The notes under the pieces: generated by a model
What the model saw: only the letters and a program-made list of their open reading frames with translations
What the model was told of the DNA's origin: nothing
Databases searched by the model: none
Translations under genes and position numbers: made by a program
Assembly (NCBI GenBank): GCA_013619155.1
Contig: JABXKT010000035.1
Coordinates: 1 to 33,575, forward strand
Reading direction: 5' to 3'
Length of the DNA stretch: 33,575 bases
Source: Desulfobacteraceae bacterium
GTDB lineage: Bacteria; Desulfobacterota; Desulfobacteria; Desulfobacterales; Desulfolunaceae
Part shown: positions 15,788 to 24,205 of the stretch, piece after piece
How the letters are laid out: every line of letters begins with the position of its first letter
Numbering within the stretch: the stretch's first letter is position 1

Positions 15788-17275
15788 TTAGGGCATGGGA
15801 GCGCCGATGATGGTGGCCACGGTCATCTTTGCCAGCTGTAAGAAGGGCTGGGGGTAGAAGAAGAAGATGACGGAACAGGTGGCCGTTATGCACAGGGGCA
15901 CCAGGCACCAGGTGGGCACTTCGTCCACTTTTTTCTCAAACATCGCCTCTTCATCGGTGCAGAAGAAGGCCTTGTAGCTGATGGGCAGAAAGTAGGCGGC
16001 GTTTAAGAGGGAGCTGGCCAGGAGAACAAAGAGAAAGAATATCTGCCCCGATTCGATGGTGCCGATGACCAGGTGCCACTTGCTGATGAAACCGCCCAAG
16101 GGGGGGAGGCCGATCACGGAGAGGGAGCCCAGGAGAAAGGCCGTCATGGTAAAGGGCATGCGTCGTCCGATGCCCACCATCTCGCTGATATTTTTGATAC
16201 CCGATGCGGCAAAGATCGCCCCGGCACAGAAGAAGAGGGTGATCTTGCCGAAGGCGTGCATGGCGATGTGCAGCATGCCCCCGGTCATCCCCGACGGGGA
16301 GAGCAGGGCGATACCTAAGATGATGTAGGCGAGCTGGCCGATGGTGGAGAAGGCCAATCGCCGTTTCAAGCCATCCTGGGAGAGGGCAATGAAGGAGGAG
16401 ACGATGATGGTGAAGGAGGCCACGTAACAGACGATGGTCCCCAGGCCCATGGTGGCGAGCATCTTGGTACCGAAGACGCTGGTGATGACCCGGGCCACGC
16501 AGAAGACACCGACCTTGACCACTGCCACGGCATGGAGGAGCGCCGATACGGGTGTGGGGGCCACCATGGCCGCCGGAAGCCAGGAGTGGAAGGGCATGAG
16601 CCCTGCCTTGGCGAAACCGAAGACAAACATGAGGAGAAGAACGGTGGTGGCCTCTTTGGAGAAGGCGCCGTTCATGAACCCTTGAGGGGCAAATTCAAAG
16701 GTACCCGTTTGGGTGTAGATGATGAGCATGGCCGGCAGGACCAGGCCGATGGAGGCACCCAGGATATAGGTGAGGTATTTTCGCCCCGAGCTCCGTGCCT
16801 CTTTGTCCTGGTGGTGGGTGACCAGGGGATAGGTGGCAAAGGAGAGCATCTCGTAGAAGAGGTAGAGGGTAAAAAGGTTCCCCGCAAAGGCGACACCTAA
16901 GGTGGCCGACAGGGAGAGGGCAAAGCAGGCGTAGTACCGGGTCTGTCCGTGCTCTTTCAAGGAGCGCATGTACCCGATGGAGTACATGGAGGTGACGATC
17001 CATAAGCTCGAGGAGACCAGGGCGAAAAGCATGCCGAAGGCATCGACCTTAAAGGCGATGGCGACTCCGGGCAGTACCTCCACGAGGGAGTAGGCGATCT
17101 GTCCTCCCTTTAAGACAAAGGGGAGCATGGAGAGGACAATGGCAAATTTTAAGAGGGCTGCAAGAAATGTCCACGCCTCACGCACATTCTCCGATTTGCT
17201 GGAGAAGATGATGGGCACCACGAAAAAGGAGACGAGAATCGCAGCAAGGGGTTTGATTGAATAAAGCAGTTCCAT
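15788..17275 (-). CDS. Mrp-type antiporter subunit D-like (second copy, D2)
   Basis: 495 residues, about 14 membrane segments, proton-conducting antiporter family (NuoL/M/N, MrpA/D). Key residues are present: TM5 glutamate in LFYEML (Glu142), TM7 lysine in FAKAGLMPFHSWLPAAM (Lys223), and the APTPVSALLHAVAVVK segment (His248, Lys254). This motif set is closer to NuoL/MrpA-type subunits than to D1. Its ATG is 3 bp after the D1 stop, so the two are probably translationally coupled. Cation/proton exchange at the inner membrane is inferred from the operon. Confidence 0.92.
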   Translation of the reverse strand: MELLYSIKPLAAILVSFFVVPIIFSSKSENVREAWTFLAALLKFAIVLSMLPFVLKGGQIAYSLVEVLPGVAIAFKVDAFGMLFALVSSSLWIVTSMYSIGYMRSLKEHGQTRYYACFALSLSATLGVAFAGNLFTLYLFYEMLSFATYPLVTHHQDKEARSSGRKYLTYILGASIGLVLPAMLIIYTQTGTFEFAPQGFMNGAFSKEATTVLLLMFVFGFAKAGLMPFHSWLPAAMVAPTPVSALLHAVAVVKVGVFCVARVITSVFGTKMLATMGLGTIVCYVASFTIIVSSFIALSQDGLKRRLAFSTIGQLAYIILGIALLSPSGMTGGMLHIAMHAFGKITLFFCAGAIFAASGIKNISEMVGIGRRMPFTMTAFLLGSLSVIGLPPLGGFISKWHLVIGTIESGQIFFLFVLLASSLLNAAYFLPISYKAFFCTDEEAMFEKKVDEVPTWCLVPLCITATCSVIFFFYPQPFLQLAKMTVATIIGAPMP

Positions 17276-17277
17276 AT

Positions 17278-18768
17278 CTATGCAATCCCTGCCGGTATGG
17301 CCAGTTGAATGAGTTTCGTGACAATGTCGCCGGAGTAGAGACCCAGGGCGATGAGGGAGATGGCCGCGACAATAAGGGGAACCACCATGGTCAGGGGGGC
17401 CTCACTGAAGGTGGGGCCGTGATCGTGATGGCCGTGGCCTGTGGCAAAGGGCTCGAAAAAGGCGATCTCAAAAATGCGGAAGAAGAGCACCGCATTGGTG
17501 AGGCTGCTGAAGAGAAGGGCCCCCACAAAGGCCCATTGTCCTGCATTGATGCCGGCGGTGATGAGGTACCACTTGCTGAAAAAACCGCAGGTGGGAGGGA
17601 TACCGATGACGGCCAGGGCGGCGATCACAAAGCCCATCATGGTGAAGGGCATCTTGCCGAAGAGCCCTTGCAGGTCCTCAAATTTATCGCTGCCCAGCTT
17701 CCAGGTGATGGCGCTTACCGCCAGGAAGAGGGTGAGGGTCATGGCCGCATCGTTGATGATATGCAAGGTGGCGCCGGTGACGCCTGCCTCGTTACCCAGC
17801 CAGAAGCCGCCCACCATGTAGCCCACTTCGGCCACGATGATGTAGGTAAGCATACGGGAGAGGCGTCGTTGCATGAGGGCCAGTAGAGAGCCAGCGATAA
17901 TGGCTGCCACGGCCACCCATACGATGGCCTCGGAGAGCATACCCCGTGAGAAGGTGAACTGTGGGGTAAAGACGGTGAGCCCTAAGCGCACCATGGCGTA
18001 GATCATCACCTTGGTGGTTAAGGGGGCGATGAGACCCGCCGAGGCAGACGGGGCGTTGCTGTACGCGTTGGGGAGCCAGCCGTGCATGGGGAAGAGGGCC
18101 ATCTTCACGAAGAGGCCGGCCATGCAGATGATGAGGGCCAGGAAGAGGGTGCTCGACTCGGCCAGTTGGGGAATCATGGAGGCGATGTCAGCCATGTTGA
18201 GGGTGCCGGTGGCGATGTAGATATAGCCAATACCGAGAAGGTAGAAAGAGGCACCGATGGTTCCCATGAAGAGGTAGTTGAGGCTCGATAGGGGGGCGCG
18301 CTCTTTTCCCAAGCCGATGAGGGCGTAGCCGGTGAGGGAGCCGATCTCCAGGAGAACGTAGAGGTTGAAGGCGTCACCAGTGGACACGATGCCCACCATG
18401 CCGGAGAGGAAGAGGAGGTAGAGGGCCAGGTAGGCCCCGATCTTCTCGCTAAAATCTTTTTCGATCCACGTCTTGGCCGCGATGAGGTTCAAGAGGGCAA
18501 CGGCCAAAATGACCACGAGAATCGGGGCGTTAAGGTAATCGATGACGTAGGTGATGCCGATGGGGGGGCTCCACCCGGCCATCTTGTAGGCAATGGGCCC
18601 CGTGGCCATGACTTGGGTGAGGAGTCCCACGGAGATGGCCAGGGCGCCGGAGAGGGCTGCCACAGCCAAGGGAAAGCACCAGCGTCGATTGATCCACCCC
18701 ATGGCGGAGACGATGAGTGCCGACAGCAGCGGTACGATGATGAGGAGTGCCGGAAAATGATGAGTCAT
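17278..18768 (-). CDS. mrpD: Mrp Na+/H+ antiporter subunit D (first copy, D1)
   Basis: 496 residues, normal MrpD length. It has TM5 glutamate in LLEIGSLTGYALIG (Glu141), TM7 lysine in FVKMALFPMHGWLPNAYSNAPS (Lys222) and Lys253 in LTTKVMIYAM. The NAYSNAPSASAGL segment is typical of MrpD rather than MrpA. Directly downstream of mrpC (2 bp gap) and upstream of D2, it is the canonical D subunit of the complex, which exchanges cytoplasmic Na+ for protons. A His-rich cytosolic segment (GHGHHDHG) lies near the C-terminus and may bind metal. Confidence 0.94.
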   Translation of the reverse strand: MTHHFPALLIIVPLLSALIVSAMGWINRRWCFPLAVAALSGALAISVGLLTQVMATGPIAYKMAGWSPPIGITYVIDYLNAPILVVILAVALLNLIAAKTWIEKDFSEKIGAYLALYLLFLSGMVGIVSTGDAFNLYVLLEIGSLTGYALIGLGKERAPLSSLNYLFMGTIGASFYLLGIGYIYIATGTLNMADIASMIPQLAESSTLFLALIICMAGLFVKMALFPMHGWLPNAYSNAPSASAGLIAPLTTKVMIYAMVRLGLTVFTPQFTFSRGMLSEAIVWVAVAAIIAGSLLALMQRRLSRMLTYIIVAEVGYMVGGFWLGNEAGVTGATLHIINDAAMTLTLFLAVSAITWKLGSDKFEDLQGLFGKMPFTMMGFVIAALAVIGIPPTCGFFSKWYLITAGINAGQWAFVGALLFSSLTNAVLFFRIFEIAFFEPFATGHGHHDHGPTFSEAPLTMVVPLIVAAISLIALGLYSGDIVTKLIQLAIPAGIA

Positions 18769-18770
18769 TC

Positions 18771-19178
18771 TTACTGTCCTGCCTGCGTCCGAATCTGGTG
18801 GTTGATGTCATCCTCTTCCAGGGTGCCGTACTGCCGATAGACCTTAATCGCCAGGGCCAGGGCCACACCCATGGTGGCCACTGAGACCACGATGGCCGTG
18901 AGCATCAGTGTGTGGGGAAGGGGGTTGATATAGTCCGCCGCGTTGATGGCCCCGTGGCCACCGCCGTGGCCGCCCTCCATGATGATGGGAAGGGTCCCTC
19001 CCGTCTTGTACGCGATGGAGACGTAGAAGAGGATGATGGCGGTCTGGAAGATATTCATGCCGATGATCTTTTTCACCAAGTTGTTCTTGGCGATCATGGC
19101 ATAGAGACCGGTCATCATGAGGATGGTGTAGATCCAGTAGTTGTATTTGGCCGCCATGAGCGGCAATAGGTCGGTCAT
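18771..19178 (-). CDS. mrpC: Mrp antiporter subunit C (NuoK-like)
   Basis: 135 residues, three membrane helices, NuoK/MrpC family. KKIIGMNIFQTAIILFYVSIAYK resembles the NuoK core. A Gly/His-rich insert (GGHGGGHG) precedes NPLPHTLMLTAIVVSVATMGVALAL, the conserved MrpC segment. It sits between mrpB and mrpD, as in all Mrp operons, with very short gaps. Confidence 0.93.
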   Translation of the reverse strand: MTDLLPLMAAKYNYWIYTILMMTGLYAMIAKNNLVKKIIGMNIFQTAIILFYVSIAYKTGGTLPIIMEGGHGGGHGAINAADYINPLPHTLMLTAIVVSVATMGVALALAIKVYRQYGTLEEDDINHQIRTQAGQ

Positions 19179-19182
19179 GGTA

Positions 19183-20016
19183 TCAGAGCCCCTCGTCGTG
19201 TTTTCCTGCCGAAGACAGGTTGTAGTAAATCCAGATGATCATGGCCATGACGGCAAAGGCTACGCCGATTTCGACAATGAGAATACCGTGGGAGCGGGCC
19301 ATGACGGCGTCCACGCCCAGTAAGGGGGCCAGGGCTTTGTAGTTGAGAAAGTTGGCACCCATGAGAAGGCACAAGGCCCCGGTACCGGCGTAGATAAGGA
19401 CGCCCAGGGAGCCCATAAGGGCCGCCGTTTTTTCAGAAAATCGTCGGATGGCACGCCGTAAGTCGTGGCTGATGGCGTAGAGAATGATGGATGCCGCCAG
19501 GAGTACTCCACCTTGAAATCCGCCGCCGGGGCTGTAGTGGCCATGGGCGATGACGTAGAGGGCGAAGATCTGGATAAAGGGGATGACGATGCGGCAGGTG
19601 TTTTTGATGATGAGTTGTTGGGGGACGAACTCCGTGTCCAGACGCCTGAACACCTCGGAGTCTTCGGCGGGTAACTTTCCGCCGTCGGCGATTCTTAAGG
19701 TGATGCCCGTGGGCATGTGCCGGTAGATGCGTGGCTCCCCTCCGGGGACTTTTTTGCGGCGCAACAGGAAGAAGCAGGCGAGGCCAGCGGCAAAGACCAC
19801 GGTGGTCTCGAACATGGTGTCATACCCCCTGTAGTCGGCCAGCACACTGGTGACGATGTTGGGCGCGTGGGTATCCGCCTGTCCGTGTTCTAAATAATAG
19901 GTGGAGAGATAGGTGTTCGCTGGGGCATTGGCATCTCCGAAGTCGGGGAAGGCCCCGGTCTGGAAGATGATGAGCCCGCCGGTCAGGATGACGGCGATGA
20001 GGGCTAATAGTCTCAA
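19183..20016 (-). CDS. mrpB: Mrp antiporter subunit B with N-terminal extension
   Basis: 277 residues from a TTG at 20016, chosen because GGAGG lies 8 nt upstream and the TTG overlaps the stop of the DUF4040 gene. The frame stays open further upstream to 20139, but those residues are Arg/His-rich shadow of the previous gene. Residues 1-110 hold two membrane helices resembling the MbhE/MrpA-tail region. Residues about 140-270 form the MnhB domain with IVIPFIQIFALYVIAHGHYSPGGGFQGG, the hallmark of MrpB. So the C-terminal part of MrpA is here split between the 81-residue gene and this fusion. Confidence 0.9.
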   Translation of the reverse strand: MRLLALIAVILTGGLIIFQTGAFPDFGDANAPANTYLSTYYLEHGQADTHAPNIVTSVLADYRGYDTMFETTVVFAAGLACFFLLRRKKVPGGEPRIYRHMPTGITLRIADGGKLPAEDSEVFRRLDTEFVPQQLIIKNTCRIVIPFIQIFALYVIAHGHYSPGGGFQGGVLLAASIILYAISHDLRRAIRRFSEKTAALMGSLGVLIYAGTGALCLLMGANFLNYKALAPLLGVDAVMARSHGILIVEIGVAFAVMAMIIWIYYNLSSAGKHDEGL

Positions 20017-20258
20017 TCTTTGGTCCTCCGTGTGGTGTGAAAAACGGCGGCGACGCAAAAAATGGTGCTGACGCCCGCTCCCACGGCTGCTTCGGTGAAG
20101 GCCACGTCTACGGCGCCCATAATGGCCCAGGCCAGGCACATGAGAAAGCTGTAGGCGCTGAAGACAATGGCGGCGCCGAGGAGATCCTTAATGGCCAGGG
20201 CGCCGATACCGCTGATAGTTACGAGGGTCAGGATCGCCAGATCAATGGGGATCATCAT
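20013..20258 (-). CDS. DUF4040 (MbhD/MrpA C-terminal-like) subunit
   Basis: 81 residues, about three membrane helices, with DLLGAAIVFSAYSFLMCLAWAIMGAVDVAFTEAAVGAG. This is the DUF4040 motif, in which the TEAAVG glutamate is conserved between NuoJ, MbhD and the MrpA C-terminus. AAGGAG lies 7 nt upstream of ATG 20258. The start overlaps mrpG by 17 bp and its TGA overlaps the TTG of mrpB. It replaces part of the missing MrpA. Confidence 0.88.
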   Translation of the reverse strand: MMIPIDLAILTLVTISGIGALAIKDLLGAAIVFSAYSFLMCLAWAIMGAVDVAFTEAAVGAGVSTIFCVAAVFHTTRRTKD

Positions 20259-20589
20259 CGCTCTTCTCCTTTATCTTTTTGGTCCATGGAGCCAGTCCCG
20301 CCCGGATTCCGGCGTCTACAATGGCGTGGGTGGCCGTGGGGCTGGTGATGTAGACAAAAATCACAATGAGAATGATTTTTATGGCGGTTAAGATGTTGGC
20401 ACCGGTGAGGCCCCCGTGGGAGAGCACATAGAGAGCCAGCCCGCTCATGGAGAGTAAGAGGCCCATGCTGTCGATCATCCCGGCGGGGTGCAGTCGGGAG
20501 TAAAAATCGGGGAACCGGATTACGCCCACGGCCCCTGCAAAGAAGAAGAAGATGCCGGCGGTGATGAGGAGGATGCACACGATTGTCAT
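20242..20589 (-). CDS. mrpG: Mrp antiporter subunit G
   Basis: 115 residues, three helices. The motif GVIRFPDFYSRLHPAGMIDSMG and the later ITSPTATHAI are diagnostic of MrpG/PhaG. It sits 12 bp downstream of mrpF and overlaps the DUF4040 gene by 17 bp. Small structural subunit of the antiporter. Confidence 0.95.
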   Translation of the reverse strand: MTIVCILLITAGIFFFFAGAVGVIRFPDFYSRLHPAGMIDSMGLLLSMSGLALYVLSHGGLTGANILTAIKIILIVIFVYITSPTATHAIVDAGIRAGLAPWTKKIKEKSDDDPH

Positions 20590-20601
20590 TTCAGGCGCTC
20601 C

Positions 20602-20892
20602 TTATTTCTGGATGAGGGATTCGCCGTGGAGTCCCTTCTTTTTATGAAAGTATCGTGCCGATGCCAGGACTGTCATGAAGTTGAGCAGGGCATAGGCCAG
20701 GGAAATATCGACGAACATGTCCACCCGGCCGAAGAGCACACCGATGATGATCAAAAGGACCGTGGTTTTTGTGCCCAAGGCGTTGACCCCGATGATGCGG
20801 TCCAAGATGGTGGGGCCCACAATGGCTCGGTAGAGAGAGAGGACTGAAATCAGGCAGATGGCCAGGGCCGCGTAGAGAAAAAAGCTATCCAT
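20602..20892 (-). CDS. mrpF: Mrp antiporter subunit F
   Basis: 96 residues from ATG 20892 (MDSFFLYAAL). An open frame extends upstream to 20961 but overlaps mrpE and is not MrpF-like. The YRAIVGPTILDRIIGVNALGTK motif (GPxxxDR) and DISLAYALLNFMTVLASARY are typical of MrpF/PhaF. Its ATG overlaps the last 8 bp of mrpE, indicating coupling. Confidence 0.94.
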   Translation of the reverse strand: MDSFFLYAALAICLISVLSLYRAIVGPTILDRIIGVNALGTKTTVLLIIIGVLFGRVDMFVDISLAYALLNFMTVLASARYFHKKKGLHGESLIQK

Positions 20893-21442
20893 GGGTCTCT
20901 CCAAATACGGTTGCGATGCGGGTCTCCATCTCGCCGGGTAGAGGCTCGGCAGAGGCGTCATCGATGGCGTGGACCACGTAGTCTCCGTAGACGGAGAGGG
21001 AGACGGTAATGGTTCCGGGGGTGAGGGTGATGGAGTTTGCGAAGGTCACCAGGCCCATCTCATCTTTCATACGGCTTCGAAATTCGATGAGCTGGGGGTT
21101 AATCTTCTCGTGCAGCCGAGGGTGAAAGACGAGCTTCAGGAGGTGGATGTTGGCCAAGACGATCTCTTTAATGAGCCACGGCATGTAGATGATGAAACGA
21201 AACCAGAGGCCGGCCATCCCTTTAAAAGAGGTGGCGGTGATCAGGAGATCCGATGAGATGAAAGAGACGATCAGGCAGGAGAGGACACCTAAGGAGAGGT
21301 GGAAGACGTCGAGTTTCCCCGACAGGGCCACCCAAGTTGTCATCATGACTGCAAAGGTAACCACAAAGGGAACCAGTCTGGAGCCGTTTCCGGATTCAGA
21401 CCGTTCGGCTTGCGGTTGGGACGGGGTCTTTTTTCTTATCAC
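20885..21442 (-). CDS. mrpE: Mrp antiporter subunit E
   Basis: 185 residues if translation starts at GTG 21442, where GGAAGG lies 8 nt upstream. In-frame ATG 21460 and TTG 21469 are alternatives without a Shine-Dalgarno. The core FANSITLTPGTITVSLSVYGDYVVHAID is the MrpE signature. Two to three membrane segments precede it (VPFVVTFAVMMTTWVAL, VLSCLIVSFISSDLLI). First gene of the E-F-G-DUF4040-B-C-D-D-x-D-cNMP operon. Confidence 0.92.
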   Translation of the reverse strand: MIRKKTPSQPQAERSESGNGSRLVPFVVTFAVMMTTWVALSGKLDVFHLSLGVLSCLIVSFISSDLLITATSFKGMAGLWFRFIIYMPWLIKEIVLANIHLLKLVFHPRLHEKINPQLIEFRSRMKDEMGLVTFANSITLTPGTITVSLSVYGDYVVHAIDDASAEPLPGEMETRIATVFGETHG

Positions 21443-21546
21443 AGTTGTTACCTTCCTCATTGTTGACAAAATACGCTGAATCGGTTCCCCGGTGGAGCCT
21501 TGGGGGTCTTTTTCAGATGTCAGGGGGAAAACCCGTTAATCTATGT

Positions 21547-21592
21547 GGGTGACGGATACAAACCGCGAGCGGCTTCCCCGTGTATCCAACCC
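21547..21592 (-). promoter_or_regulatory. Structured leader upstream of the Mrp operon
   Basis: On the - strand GGGT pairs with ACCC, then GGATACA with TGTATCC, then inner AGCCGC with GCGGTT (one wobble pair) around a TC loop, with asymmetric internal loops. The element ends about 105 nt before the mrpE start. It is a multi-part RNA fold in the 5' leader; a cation-sensing riboswitch is possible, but I cannot match it to a known class by eye. Confidence 0.4.
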
Positions 21593-21717
21593 GGGTGGTG
21601 TCCGCACATTTATTACGCATCGGCGTCCTGAGGGGTGGGTGATTTGCCTTTTTTGAAGGGGATGGTAACCCTTTGAAATGCACACCGAGACCGTGGGACT
21701 ATAAGCCCCATTGGAGC

Positions 21718-21900
21718 TTAGTCGATCGTAAATAAATTGCTATTTTGCAAAAGATCATATGGGGTGTCAAGGTGTTTTGCCAATTGATGAAAATGTTCAA
21801 TAAAATTTATCAATTGAGTCTCCCAAAAGAGCTGTAACCTCCTGAAAGATTTAGCTACCATCCTAAATAAGCCGATTTGCATGTATGGGGAACATCTCAT
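21718..21900 (-). CDS. Possible small protein in an AT-rich island
   Basis: A 60-codon frame in the gene-poor 21480-22100 region, with no Shine-Dalgarno and no recognisable family. Residues such as FWETQLINFIEHFHQLAKHL could form an amphipathic helix. Base composition is much more AT-rich than the neighbours. It may be a remnant of a transferred gene or pure chance; listed at low confidence only because the surrounding 620 bp contain no other gene. Confidence 0.15.
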   Translation of the reverse strand: MRCSPYMQIGLFRMVAKSFRRLQLFWETQLINFIEHFHQLAKHLDTPYDLLQNSNLFTID

Positions 21901-22058
21901 TTTATTATCAGATAGTTTTCTTTTTTTCCCTTTGAAGGAAACCTATAAATGGGTTGGGTTCATCGGGTTAGTTTACTTATTTTTATTGTCTTATAAGAGA
22001 AGAATTTTATGATCTATCATCCAGAAATGCATGAGGTAAATTTTTAATTCTTTGTGGA

Positions 22059-22081
22059 GGGAAGAGCAAAAAGCTCTTCCC
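22059..22081 (-). terminator. Stem-loop downstream of the DASS transporter gene
   Basis: GGGAAGAGC (22059-22067) and GCTCTTCCC (22073-22081) form a perfect 9-bp stem with a 5-nt loop, 23 bp after the transporter stop. No continuous T-run follows on the - strand, so termination is probable but not certain. Confidence 0.5.
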
Positions 22082-22103
22082 CGATATATTTATTTGTCTG
22101 GGT

Positions 22104-23576
22104 TTATCCGAGTAAAACGGGCATGCCCATGAGAGGCCATATCACTAGGACAAAAAGGGCGATGACCACCAGGAGGATACCGCTGGCCATGAGGCCGTAT
22201 ATGAAGAATTCTCCGGTGGTAAATTGACCGGAATCGTAGGCGATGGCATTGGGTGCGGCACCCACGAGGAGGAGAAATGGCATCCCTGCCCCGATGAGGG
22301 AGGTGAATAGGATCACCTCAGGTGACACTCCTAAATACGGGGCGATAACCAGGGCCACGGGTAGGGATATGGCGATGGCCGCCACGTTCATGATGAAGTT
22401 TGTCATAACCAGGACGAAAAAAGCAATACTCATAACGAAAACAAACCAATGGGCCTCTTTAAATAGGCTGAGCCAGTTCACGGCCATCCACTGGGCGGCG
22501 CCGGTTTCCCACAGGCAGAAGCCGATACTCATGGCCCCGCCGAAGAGGAGGATGATGTTCCAGGGAATGGCCTCCAGGTCTTTGATGTCTAGGATGTTCA
22601 GGACAAAGAAGAGGATGGTGGAGACGAGAATGATGGCGGTTTTGTTGACACCTCCAAGAAAGGGGACAAAAGCTCTTAAAGAGAGGCAGAGGATACAGAC
22701 AAAGATGATGATGGCCGAGGCGGTCTCGGCTCGGCTCATGGTACCCATCTCCTTGAGCATCACGGCCGAACGCTCTTTTATTCCGGTGATGCGGCTCTTC
22801 TCCGGCTTGAAAAAGAACATGATAAAGCCCCAGAGGGCAAACGTCATGACCCAGCCGACGGGAAACATGTAGTAGGAGAGGTTAAAGAAGGAGATCTCTC
22901 GACCCACGATGTCCTTGAAGAACCCAACGGCTACGGCGCCTCGTGCGGAACCCAATAGCGTTATGATGGAGCCGGCCCCGGCCACGTAGGCCATGCCGAT
23001 GAAGAGACCCTTGCCAAAGCGGGTGGGCTCATGATCGTCGGAGTATAGGGCGTGAATCGTGAGGAGCAGGGGGTACATGGTTGCGGCGACGGCCGTATGG
23101 GCCATGATGTGGGTGAGCGCGACCGTGACCACGAAGCACCCCAGGTAGATCATGCTGGTCCGCTCCCCCACGATGGAGAGCATCTTGTAGGCAATGCGTT
23201 TTGTCAGCCCCGTCTTGGTGAACACCATGCCGATGACCAGGGAGGCGAAGATAAAGAGGACCGACGGATCCATGAAATCCTTGAAGGCCTTGTTCGCTGG
23301 CCGGATCATAAACATCACCTGCAAGACCCCGATGGTGAGGCTGGTGATGCCGATGGGCAGGACCTCGAAGACCCACCAGATGCCGGCCAGGAGGAAGACG
23401 GCAATGGCCCCCTTGGCCTCGGTGGAGAGGGAGAAGCTCTTTCCGTTGGGATCGATGGCATCGGGCCAGGCGGAGCTGAAATAGACGAGGCTGAAGAGTC
23501 CCAGCCCCAAGCAGAGAAAGAAAATTCGTTTCCAGTCAATGGGCCGGGTTTCGGCCTGAATGGATTCGCTTATCAT
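22104..23576 (-). CDS. SLC13/DASS-family sodium-coupled anion transporter
   Basis: 490 residues from ATG 23576, which has GGAGGT 7 nt upstream; an ATG at 23597 lacks one. About 11-12 membrane helices in the divalent anion:Na+ symporter family. Typical elements are ADKxF-like ANKAFKDFMDPSVLFIFASLVIGM, the first-repeat AHTAVAATMYPLLL, and the second-repeat GAGMPFLLLVGAAPNAIAYDSGQF. The first-repeat Na+/substrate Ser-Asn-Thr motif is altered (MTNFIMNVAAI in the second half). Substrates in the family are dicarboxylates, citrate or sulfate; which applies here is not visible. Last gene of the putative operon with the kinase-like/receiver fusion and a receiver, so it is likely the regulated output. 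Confidence 0.88.
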   Translation of the reverse strand: MISESIQAETRPIDWKRIFFLCLGLGLFSLVYFSSAWPDAIDPNGKSFSLSTEAKGAIAVFLLAGIWWVFEVLPIGITSLTIGVLQVMFMIRPANKAFKDFMDPSVLFIFASLVIGMVFTKTGLTKRIAYKMLSIVGERTSMIYLGCFVVTVALTHIMAHTAVAATMYPLLLTIHALYSDDHEPTRFGKGLFIGMAYVAGAGSIITLLGSARGAVAVGFFKDIVGREISFFNLSYYMFPVGWVMTFALWGFIMFFFKPEKSRITGIKERSAVMLKEMGTMSRAETASAIIIFVCILCLSLRAFVPFLGGVNKTAIILVSTILFFVLNILDIKDLEAIPWNIILLFGGAMSIGFCLWETGAAQWMAVNWLSLFKEAHWFVFVMSIAFFVLVMTNFIMNVAAIAISLPVALVIAPYLGVSPEVILFTSLIGAGMPFLLLVGAAPNAIAYDSGQFTTGEFFIYGLMASGILLVVIALFVLVIWPLMGMPVLLG

Positions 23577-23661
23577 AACGATACCTCCGTGCAGCATAGT
23601 GTGATCAGTGGTGTGTTCCCTCTTCGGGGATGTCTCTTTTTCCTTGGGTTAAGGGGGGTGA

Positions 23662-24096
23662 TTACCACCCTTTCCGACTGATGATGTTGTTGACCTCTGC
23701 CTCTTTAATTTTCGCCTCATGCTCGCTCTTGAGCTTGAAGGCCCCCAAGAGTTTTTCGCTTATCATTTCGATGTCACAGGGCTTCATGAGGAAATCGAGG
23801 GCGCCTGCCTTCATGCCGGCGATGGCGCGCTCCACCGTGGCCTCTCCGGTGAGCATGAGGACTTGAATTAAGGGGTGGCTGGCCTTGATATGGGCGAGGG
23901 TATCGCAGCCGTCCATGCCTGGCATGAGAACATCCAAAATCACGAGGTCTATATTGGTCTTATCGATGAGGGTGAGGGCCTCCTGGCCGGAGTATGCCAC
24001 GGCGGTTTTGAAATCACGCAGGCCGAGGCGTTTGGCCAGGGTATCGGCGAACTCTTTCTCGTCATCGACCACGAGGACATGGGGTTTGTAGGGCAT
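23662..24096 (-). CDS. Single-domain response regulator with C-terminal tail
   Basis: 144 residues: a complete receiver domain (about 6-122) with acidic pair Asp11-Asp12, phospho-acceptor Asp55 (VILDVLMPG), Thr83 (MLTG) and Lys105 (FLMKP), followed by a charged 20-residue tail. No DNA-binding output, so it probably acts by protein interaction or phosphotransfer. It lies 109 bp after the cytidylate-kinase-like/receiver fusion and 85 bp before the transporter. Confidence 0.93.
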   Translation of the reverse strand: MPYKPHVLVVDDEKEFADTLAKRLGLRDFKTAVAYSGQEALTLIDKTNIDLVILDVLMPGMDGCDTLAHIKASHPLIQVLMLTGEATVERAIAGMKAGALDFLMKPCDIEMISEKLLGAFKLKSEHEAKIKEAEVNNIISRKGW

Positions 24097-24159
24097 GGGG
24101 CTCTCCTTTGAATGATGGGGCGCTGCGGTGCCTGTCGTTCTGCGCCATTAGGGTGTCAA

Positions 24160-24183
24160 GCCATCTCGGTTCTGCGGGATGGC
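24160..24183 (-). other. Intercistronic hairpin
   Basis: GCCATC (24160-24165) and GATGGC (24178-24183), with an inner CG/CG pair, lie between the fusion gene and the receiver gene. T8 follows on the + strand (24186-24193) but no + strand gene ends here. On the - strand it may affect mRNA stability or expression ratio. Confidence 0.35.
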
Positions 24184-24205
24184 ACTTTTTTTTGGGGGCG
24201 GTGCC

